12,951 bases of DNA, taken from the NCBI GenBank assembly GCA_023212695.1, contig JALCCG010000431.1:1-12951 (forward strand), given 5' to 3'. The notes under the pieces are model-generated. The model was not told the origin of the DNA and searched no databases. It saw nothing but the letters and a program-made list of their open reading frames with translations. Position numbers and translations under genes: made by a program. Positions 7,846-12,951 of the stretch are shown in pieces. Numbering within the stretch: the first letter of the stretch is position 1; every line of letters begins with the position of its first letter. Source of the DNA: Sporisorium sorghi (lineage: Eukaryota > Basidiomycota > Ustilaginomycetes > Ustilaginales > Ustilaginaceae).

Positions 7846-8892
7846 ATGGACGCAACTCGACCCACTTCCGCGATGCAAGCGATCGTATCCACCTACCATA
7901 AAGCACCCGTGACACTGTCGATCTTTGCATCGTACTTTGTTTCGCGCATCTTCTCGAACATCTGGCTCGACTATCGACTTTTCGTTTCGCTTCCAGGTGG
8001 ACCGCTGCCCAAGAACATTCTAGGATGGGCTCTGCATTACTTTGTGCTCTCGCCGCTGGCGCTTTCGAGCACATGGTCTAACAGCAAGCTCCTACGCCGA
8101 TTTTATCCCAAGGAAACACGATCCGGAAACGAGCAGGGGAAGCAGCAGCTGTCGACGGGTGCTGCTCTGCCCAAGAGACAAGGTCCGGCTCCGTTGACGG
8201 CGGGCATCGTTCCTCATCGACAGCTCACTCAGTTCAGCAGCGATTCCGAAGCTCCTGAGGGCCGAGATGCAAGGAAGGAAGCACGTGAAGCGGTTCAACA
8301 CATCCTGTCTACGCTGCAGCACCAAGCCGACGCTCAACCATCACACCTCCGAACCGGCCCTAGCATGATCGAGACGCACTCGACAGCGCTCTTTGCCGTC
8401 TCACACACGCTCGTCACCGGCAGCGATCAGGTCTCGCGATCCACACGCTCAGCTGTCTTCCCGTCCAGCCTGGCTCGTCGCTTCCTGTCCTCGGTCCGAG
8501 GCGAGTTGGTGCACGTTCACTGCCAAGCCGCATCCGAGGGATCCGCTGAGAGCCAAGACGGAAGCCTGCACATGACGCTGCATCCCGAAGACGCTGCGTT
8601 GGTGGTGGAGCAGAGCTGGGGTGTGCTGCATGCGCTGGCTGGCTGTCCGTCCTACTCCGGATTCTGGTTCGGGTGGCCGGCTTGGCTGGTGCGTTTGCGA
8701 CCTCAGGTTTTCACTTTGGCGCGGTGGTGGACGAAGAGCTCCATGCCGACTGAGCCAAACGCCAAAGTCGACAAGGCCGTGGGTCTTCCACCGACGTATT
8801 GCCTCGTGTACAGCCCGAGGAACCTGGACGAAGCCAAAGTGGTGCTCGATATTATCCACGCAGCAAAGGCGTTTGCCATCGGCTCTCACTAG
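7846..8892 (+). CDS. Luciferase-domain (DUF5519-like) membrane-anchored protein, function unknown
   Basis: The 348-residue protein has a hydrophobic N-terminal region (about 20-75; one or two possible membrane segments, e.g. PVTLSIFASYF and NILGWALHYFVLSPLAL), a polar linker (about 80-210) and a C-terminal domain resembling the fungal 'luciferase domain' family (DUF5519). Matching blocks are GELVHVH (219-225), DGSLHMTLHPEDA (238-250), SWGVLHALAG (257-266) and YCLVYSPRNLDEAKVVL (318-334). The family name comes from a fold relationship; light emission is not implied and no enzyme activity is established to my knowledge. An insertion of about 12 residues separates HVH from DGSLH, which are nearly adjacent in relatives as I recall them. 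I chose ATG 7846 (CAACATGG context); ATG 7744 is in frame and would add 34 polar residues, but it lies only 14 bases after the T tract. The 3' end is 50 bases from the ALKBH6 stop. Confidence 0.75.
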   Translation: MDATRPTSAMQAIVSTYHKAPVTLSIFASYFVSRIFSNIWLDYRLFVSLPGGPLPKNILGWALHYFVLSPLALSSTWSNSKLLRRFYPKETRSGNEQGKQQLSTGAALPKRQGPAPLTAGIVPHRQLTQFSSDSEAPEGRDARKEAREAVQHILSTLQHQADAQPSHLRTGPSMIETHSTALFAVSHTLVTGSDQVSRSTRSAVFPSSLARRFLSSVRGELVHVHCQAASEGSAESQDGSLHMTLHPEDAALVVEQSWGVLHALAGCPSYSGFWFGWPAWLVRLRPQVFTLARWWTKSSMPTEPNAKVDKAVGLPPTYCLVYSPRNLDEAKVVLDIIHAAKAFAIGSH

Positions 8893-8908
8893 TCTTCACA
8901 CTCTCCAC

Positions 8909-8923
8909 TTTTTTTTTTTTTTT
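8909..8923. repeat. 15-base T run between convergent stops
   Basis: A run of 15 T lies 17 bases after the stop of the luciferase-domain gene and 20 bases before the stop of ALKBH6. In the 50-base convergent gap it would be U-rich in the rightward transcript and A-rich in the leftward one, so it could contribute to 3'-end formation on either strand. That role is inference. Confidence 0.6.
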
Positions 8924-8942
8924 GTTAATGTACATTGCGAAA

Positions 8943-9980
8943 CTACTTTTTCCCTCCCTGCAGGTAGGCCATCATTGCAGCGACGCCCTTGCTCACCTTC
9001 TCGACGTCCCGGAACGTGAGGCTCAGACGTGTGCTTCGTGTCAGTCCTGCGTCTCTTGCCTCGTCGTCAACTGCGTCAACCTTGGCATCACCGCTGCGAG
9101 ACTTGGCTTTTTCGACCTTGCTCCGCAGCTGCGCGTCGTCGAGCAAAGCAGCGTTGGCTACGTGTGCCAGCTGCGCATCCGTGTCGACCTCTCGTTCGGC
9201 GATGCCATGCAAATACGACTTGTATACGTGACCCGTGGTGATGAGCAGCGATCGGGGCTCTTGCAAGATCGAGAAGACTGGGTTGGGCTCTCGTGCCCTC
9301 GCACCGCGTACGATCTTGACGTTGCCTTCCACCCGCTCTTTTGGTACGATCTTGGATTTGTTGGGGTCCTCTTGCTTTGTTGTATCCGCGTTGGTGTCGT
9401 TGGCAACCTTGTCGTCGTGCTCCTTCATGCGCTCGTCAAAGTCCTTCTGCAGATCCTCGTCCACGTACCTGTACACGTCGAGGAGCGTATGCGATCCCAA
9501 GCTGATCGTGGCCACGGCGGGGAAGTAGGCCGGACCGTCCTCGTGCGGCATGATCCCCTGCCCAGCAAGGTATTCATTCACAAGGCAGTGATTCGGTTCT
9601 CCATGCTTGGACCCAACAAATGCGCCCGTGTTGCGCAGCCGAGTGATGAGATCCGGATAGGCGGTGAAAAACTCGGGCATGGGCTGCGGCATCAACGTGT
9701 TGTTCTTGGCGAGCATCTGACCGCCCCATTCCTGAAGCCGTCGGTTCTGCAGCACTTTCCATTTGGGTTTGGGTGCCGAGAGTATGGCTTCGGTGAGGAA
9801 GCGCTCCTCGTCTTCGGTGATAAAGTTGGGGATGTAGAAGAATCCACCCTCGTCGTCTGCAGCCTTGTCTTGCGTTGACGAGGAGGAGGCGAACTGGTTG
9901 GGACCGGCATGCGCGGGCATGGCGATGCGGTGGGCTTTGAGGTCCCAGCTGTCTTTGGATGGTTCTTCCAGCAGCGACAT
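8943..9980 (-). CDS. ALKBH6: ALKBH6-type AlkB-like Fe(II)/2-oxoglutarate dioxygenase
   Basis: AlkB-family enzymes use Fe(II), oxygen and 2-oxoglutarate to oxidise alkylated nucleic acids or proteins; the substrate of the ALKBH6 branch is not firmly established. The 345-residue protein matches that branch: FFYIPNFITEDEERFL (47-62), LSAPKPKWKVL (68-78), LQEWGG (82-87), VNEYLAGQGIMPHEDGPAYF (134-153) and ISLGSHTLLDVY (159-170). The iron ligands are all present: H146 and D148 (HED) and H258 (LHGI). The 2-oxoglutarate-binding arginine pattern RX5R is R318-R324 (RLSLTFR). Compared with human ALKBH6 (about 238 residues), there is a hydrophilic insertion at about 173-232 and another at about 263-312, between core strands. 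The catalytic set looks intact, so activity is expected. It is intronless and shares a divergent promoter with the MARCH5-like gene. Confidence 0.93.
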   Translation of the reverse strand: MSLLEEPSKDSWDLKAHRIAMPAHAGPNQFASSSSTQDKAADDEGGFFYIPNFITEDEERFLTEAILSAPKPKWKVLQNRRLQEWGGQMLAKNNTLMPQPMPEFFTAYPDLITRLRNTGAFVGSKHGEPNHCLVNEYLAGQGIMPHEDGPAYFPAVATISLGSHTLLDVYRYVDEDLQKDFDERMKEHDDKVANDTNADTTKQEDPNKSKIVPKERVEGNVKIVRGARAREPNPVFSILQEPRSLLITTGHVYKSYLHGIAEREVDTDAQLAHVANAALLDDAQLRSKVEKAKSRSGDAKVDAVDDEARDAGLTRSTRLSLTFRDVEKVSKGVAAMMAYLQGGKK

Positions 9981-10090
9981 GGTGTGTGTGGTGTCGCGAA
10001 AGACAGGAGACAGGTGAGGGTGGATTGAACGAGAAGATCAGGAGGACCCTGAAATGCGCTCAGTCAAAAAGCGCGAGACTGATCTGCTGC

Positions 10091-10148
<58 letters not shown>

Positions 10149-10298
10149 TTTTTTTTGGGGGGCAATGTTTTAAATTTCGGGTCACCGAAAATAGGGCTTT
10201 TTTCTTTTTACACGCAGGTTTGTCGAGCTGCCCCTTTGTTCCTTGCTACCATCATCTCCGCATCGTATCGTTCCGTTTCTCTAGCCATTCGATACAAC
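9981..10298. promoter_or_regulatory. Divergent promoter between ALKBH6 and the MARCH5-like gene
   Basis: This 318-base gap holds an imperfect hairpin TCAGTC/GACTGA (10060-10065, 10077-10082), a 54-T tract (10094-10147) followed by G, eight T and six G, and a 16-base inverted repeat TTTCGGGTCACCGAAA (10175-10190, arms of six with a GTCA centre). The T tract starts 114 bases from the ALKBH6 start and ends 152 bases from the MARCH5-like start. No clear TATA box is seen. A frame opening at ATG 10146 continues into the ligase, but its start lies inside the T/G tract and is unlikely to be used. Confidence 0.65.
10094..10147. repeat. 54-base T homopolymer
   Basis: An uninterrupted run of 54 T on the plus strand, then G and eight more T (10149-10156), inside a divergent promoter. 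It is the longest homopolymer in the window; exact length is uncertain for technical reasons. Confidence 0.95.
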
Positions 10299-12095
10299 AT
10301 GGCCGACCGCGAACAAGACCAGAACAATGACGCCTCGGGCTCAAGACCACGCACGCCTCCGTCTACTTGGACTGCCAACGATAACGTTGCCAGACTCGAA
10401 AACGATCTCATCCCATCCCCGCCCGCTTCTCCCCAAGGCAACTCAAGATCGAATGGCACCTCAGCGACATCGACCAGCTACACCAACGTCGACGGGTCGG
10501 CTCGCGTCTATCGCTTTCCGAGCGGCTTGCCGCCCTCCTTTGCGCAGACGAGTTCAGAACCTGACTTCAACGACCGAGTAGTCACCGTTCGCGACTTGAG
10601 GAACAAGACTTGCTGGATCTGCTCTGATGATGACGAAGATGCTCTTCCAGCGTCAAATACATCCGCATCCTCGTCCTCCGCTGCACCATCCACGCGACCC
10701 AAACGATTCGTCCACCCGTGCAACTGCACACTCGTCGCGCACGAGAGCTGTCTCCTTCGATGGATCGAACAGAGCAAGCGCAATCACCCGCTCGACGACA
10801 AAGTCACCTGCCCGCAGTGCAAGGCTCCCTATGTGCTTATCAACAATAAGACCACGCTGCTTCGCGTCTTTGACTTTTTCGACAAGGTCCTCATGCGCCT
10901 CGAGCCCATCGGCGCAGTAGCTGTTCTCGGAGGATCAGTGCTCGTCGCATGCACAGCGTACGGCAGCGTAGCAATGCGTATGTTCCTGGGCAAGGATGCT
11001 GCGCGACGAGCCCTCGCTTCGCCCTGGCCGTGGCACTACTGGGTCGACATCCCGCTCATCCCATTCGCGCTCATCGCAGCCAGGCTCAACATTTTCGAGA
11101 ATGCCATGATGTGGGACCCCACGCTCGTCGCGCTGCCGCTCACCAACGTGTCCATGGTCACCGCACACGCAGCACACGGCCGGCTGCTCGAGCGCTACTT
11201 CGAGTCGAGCATCGCCAACGCGCGTGCTTATCCGCCGGGTCCGGCGCTGACGGCGCTTCTCGCTCCGTGGGTGCGCGTCTTCTACCTGGCGCTCAAACGC
11301 AAAGTGTACCGCGCCGTGTTGCATCCCTTCTACGGCAGCAGGCGGAGCGGCAATTCGACGACACGGACGACAGGCACAGGACGCAATCGGCGCAGGGTGA
11401 TCATCGTTGGCGATCCACACAGCTACTTGGTGGATGGCGATGCGGCGCTGGGTGCTGAGCCGATGCCCGACGGAGTTGATGGACCCGTAGCTGCACTGCG
11501 AGAGGGCAACGGCGATGGCGCGGCAGACGATGCGCCGACGCAGACGGTCTATGTCACGCATCACTCGTTTGCCCGTCTCTGTCTCGGGGCGCTCAGTCTG
11601 CCGTTCATCGCCAACCTCATGGGACGCCTTTTGGGTCATTTCGCGCACTTCTCGCCGCTCCTCGCGCGCTTCTTGGGCATGAACCATCTTGCCGGCTCAA
11701 CAACGTCGTCTTCGATCCTGCGATCGTTCTACACCACCAAGTCTGCCCCACCAACAGCACCCAAAACGACCTCGTCGTCGGACTCACCGGCACCGTCGCC
11801 GATCGCGTCGCTCTTCCGTGGCCAGCTGCCGCTGTTCGACACTCCCGCGAAAGCGACAGACGAGGCGCACAAGTCGATGGCAGAACAGCTGACGCTGCTC
11901 GGCTACGGGTCGCGCTACGACGATCTGGATCCCGTGTGGTTCAGGAATGCTGTCGGTGCCGGGCTCTACATTGTGGTGAAGGATGCGGCGAGTTTGCTGT
12001 ATCGCTACCTAAGGCTGAGCCAGAGGAGTAGGACGACGGTCAAGGATCTGCCGTTCCAGGCTGGGTTGGTGTCGGGGTTGGATCTGCGCGAGTGA
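10299..12095 (+). CDS. MARCH5-like RING-CH transmembrane E3 ubiquitin ligase
   Basis: RING-CH (RINGv) ligases transfer ubiquitin at membranes; MARCHF5 does so at the outer mitochondrial membrane, acting in mitochondrial dynamics and quality control. The 598-residue protein has a disordered N-terminus (1-95), then a RING-CH domain with all eight ligands: C105, C108, C141, C143, H148, C151, C171, C174 (C4HC3). Four hydrophobic segments follow at about 203-225, 248-265, 424-446 and 550-570. The segments resemble human MARCHF5 beyond the RING: PYVLINNK... after CPQCKA, TAYGSVAMRMFLG, DIPLIPFALIAARLNIFEN, ARLCLGALSLPFIANLMGRLL. Fungal extras are a Ser-rich loop inside the RING (113-134) and polar insertions at about 345-418 and 470-540. 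ATG 10299 (ACAACATGG) is preferred; upstream in-frame ATG 10146 sits in the homopolymer tract. Mitochondrial location is inferred from family resemblance. It could instead be an ER or other MARCH-type ligase. Confidence 0.85.
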   Translation: MADREQDQNNDASGSRPRTPPSTWTANDNVARLENDLIPSPPASPQGNSRSNGTSATSTSYTNVDGSARVYRFPSGLPPSFAQTSSEPDFNDRVVTVRDLRNKTCWICSDDDEDALPASNTSASSSSAAPSTRPKRFVHPCNCTLVAHESCLLRWIEQSKRNHPLDDKVTCPQCKAPYVLINNKTTLLRVFDFFDKVLMRLEPIGAVAVLGGSVLVACTAYGSVAMRMFLGKDAARRALASPWPWHYWVDIPLIPFALIAARLNIFENAMMWDPTLVALPLTNVSMVTAHAAHGRLLERYFESSIANARAYPPGPALTALLAPWVRVFYLALKRKVYRAVLHPFYGSRRSGNSTTRTTGTGRNRRRVIIVGDPHSYLVDGDAALGAEPMPDGVDGPVAALREGNGDGAADDAPTQTVYVTHHSFARLCLGALSLPFIANLMGRLLGHFAHFSPLLARFLGMNHLAGSTTSSSILRSFYTTKSAPPTAPKTTSSSDSPAPSPIASLFRGQLPLFDTPAKATDEAHKSMAEQLTLLGYGSRYDDLDPVWFRNAVGAGLYIVVKDAASLLYRYLRLSQRSRTTVKDLPFQAGLVSGLDLRE

Positions 12096-12131
12096 AGGCG
12101 AATGTAAAGCTTTGTGATGTGATGCATTGCA

Positions 12132-12150
12132 GTGTGTGTGTGTGTGTGTG
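12132..12150. repeat. GT microsatellite in the convergent gap
   Basis: An alternating GT run of 19 bases, followed by a broken continuation to about 12157, lies in the 153-base gap between the MARCH5-like stop (12095) and the SRP9 stop (12249). It is probably part of the 3' UTR of one or both genes. No function is implied. Confidence 0.9.
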
Positions 12151-12248
12151 GTGTGTAGGAGTGTGGTTTTGGATGAGGTGGTGCTGTGTGAAGTTTTGAT
12201 CGTTGTGTGTGCAGCGCAATTTGGTGAGGGAGAGTGTTTGACGGCGAT

Positions 12249-12665
12249 TTACTTCTTGCCCTTCTTCTTTTTCTTCTTCTTATCTGACGCTGCTGCTGTC
12301 GAAGCTGGTGCGCCACTCCCCGCTGGCCCCGCCGCCGCCGCTGATGTCGATGCTGTTGATGCTGCTGCATCTATCGCTGCACCCGCCGGTGTCGCCGCCG
12401 CTGCAACAACAGGTTCTGCATCGCGCAACGGCTGACTCGAGCCCGCCATCGCATACGCCATGGCCTTGTTGAAGATCTCCAGCCTGCCCAAGATCGCCGA
12501 AGAGCGCGTGCGGTACTTGATCGTCGTCGTGTCGTCCGTCACTTTGAGCGTCAGGCTATGCGTCGAGGGGCGCGACTTGATCAGATAGCGCGTCTTGTGT
12601 GGAGACTGTTGGTACAGCTTGATGCTGCGTTGTTGGAATTCGGGCCAGTCTTTAATGTATACCAT
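12249..12665 (-). CDS. SRP9: SRP9 (SRP21-type) signal recognition particle subunit
   Basis: SRP9 pairs with SRP14 on the Alu domain of SRP RNA, where the pair slows translation while the ribosome is brought to the ER. The 138-residue protein begins with a full SRP9-like domain (about 1-75): VYIKDWPEFQQRSIKLYQQS, KTRYLIKSRPS, LTLKVTDDTTTIKYRT and LEIFNKAMAYAM. It resembles human SRP9 (WEEFSRAAEKLY; VKVTDD; YKT) along its length. Human SRP9 is 86 residues. The extra C-terminus here is an Ala-rich linker (about 84-127) ending in KKKKKKKGKK; a lysine-rich tail is also seen in yeast Srp21 and probably adds RNA contacts (inference). ATG 12665 is chosen because the domain begins immediately after it; the open frame extends further upstream (to 12845) but that part is composition-biased and unlike the family. 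Confidence 0.92.
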   Translation of the reverse strand: MVYIKDWPEFQQRSIKLYQQSPHKTRYLIKSRPSTHSLTLKVTDDTTTIKYRTRSSAILGRLEIFNKAMAYAMAGSSQPLRDAEPVVAAAATPAGAAIDAAASTASTSAAAAGPAGSGAPASTAAASDKKKKKKKGKK

Positions 12666-12912
12666 CGTGGGAGGAGGTGTGTGACTGGGTCGGAGAGGTG
12701 GATGAGGTGAGGATGGCAGGAAGAGAGACCCCAAATTTTTTTGATACCCCCCTAAGGCTTCTTTGCATGGCGTCACGTGTGTGTGTGTGTGCGCTTCAAA
12801 TTTTTGCCCTAAAGTCGACTGCAAAGAGGGTCTAACAAACTTCAAAAAATTCAGCTTGAGGTTGAAAGCGCAACAAAAAAAAAAAAAAAAAAAAAAAAAA
12901 CGACGAGAAAAG
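12666..12912. promoter_or_regulatory. Divergent promoter between SRP9 and a gene entering at the right edge
   Basis: This 247-base gap contains a CACGTG E-box (12774-12779), which runs directly into a GT microsatellite (12777-12790), about 110 bases upstream of the SRP9 start. A 26-A tract follows (12875-12900). CACGTG is bound by bHLH factors such as Cbf1 in fungi; occupancy here is inference. The A tract ends only 12 bases before the ATG at 12913. Confidence 0.55.
12875..12900. repeat. 26-base A homopolymer
   Basis: An uninterrupted run of 26 A on the plus strand (T on the minus strand) in the third divergent gap of the window, close to the right edge. Confidence 0.95.
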
Positions 12913-12951
12913 ATGGCATCGAAAAAGGCGCCTCTTGCGAAAGGAACGTAT
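12913..12951 (+). CDS. Possible 5' end of a further gene, cut by the window edge
   Basis: ATG at 12913 in the context AAAAGATGGC opens a frame that stays open for the 13 codons available (MASKKAPLAKGTY). The alternating gene order and the promoter-like gap to its left predict a rightward gene here. Thirteen codons are too few to identify a product or to prove coding; the lysine-rich start would suit many nucleic-acid-binding or ribosomal proteins but supports no specific call. Confidence 0.35.
   Translation, partial: MASKKAPLAKGTY

Noticed and set aside
10146..10298. N-terminal extension of the MARCH5-like protein from ATG 10146
   Set aside because: The ATG lies within the T/G tract, probably in the promoter; the preferred ATG 10299 has an ACAACATGG context.
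12127..12435. 102-codon plus-strand frame opposite SRP9
   Set aside because: It is antisense to SRP9 and the GT microsatellite; its Ala/Val/Phe-rich product only mirrors the Ala/Lys tail.
7676..12871. Heptamer AAAGCGC beside each homopolymer (7676-7682, 10068-10074, 12865-12871)
   Set aside because: The same heptamer or its complement also occurs several times inside genes (for example near 958, 5259, 6929, 7034 and 8057), so its presence in three promoters is not clearly significant.
1..12951. CRISPR arrays, operons, prokaryotic defence systems
   Set aside because: No regularly spaced repeats exist, and the genes are eukaryotic with a spliceosomal intron, so these categories do not apply.

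Overview
The window looks like nuclear DNA of a basidiomycete fungus, most likely a smut (Ustilaginales). The genes are eukaryotic housekeeping genes (retromer, Mcm10, ALKBH6-type oxygenase, MARCH5-like ligase, SRP9). Coding sequence is GC-rich, nearly intronless and interrupted by Ala/Ser/Gly-rich low-complexity insertions. The single intron found has a GTAAGT donor and CAG acceptor. The group assignment is inference from style and gene content; the species cannot be read from the sequence.

Layout: positions 1-430 are noticeably more AT-rich, have no credible gene, and contain a TATA-like box and repeated inverted repeats; this may be a mobile-element relic. Positions 431-852 are the upstream region of VPS35. 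VPS35 (853-4423, +, one intron) converges on MCM10 (4527-7532, -). A divergent promoter (7533-7845, with 36 T) separates MCM10 from a luciferase-domain (DUF5519-like) membrane protein (7846-8892, +), which converges on ALKBH6 (8943-9980, -). A second divergent promoter (9981-10298, with 54 T) separates ALKBH6 from a MARCH5-like RING-CH membrane ubiquitin ligase (10299-12095, +), which converges on SRP9 (12249-12665, -). A third divergent promoter (12666-12912, with 26 A) precedes the likely start of another gene at 12913.

The six complete genes alternate strictly in strand. Convergent gaps are only 50-153 nt, and the divergent gaps are 247-318 nt. The genes serve different processes (endosomal sorting, DNA replication, a probable 2-oxoglutarate oxygenase, organelle protein quality control, co-translational targeting), so this is not a pathway cluster. 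What neighbours could share is divergent promoters and overlapping 3' ends. I see no convincing previously undescribed system. The most useful leads are the homopolymer tract in every divergent promoter, the ACGCGT palindrome upstream of MCM10, the large insertions in VPS35, the MARCH5-like protein and the repeat-rich left edge.
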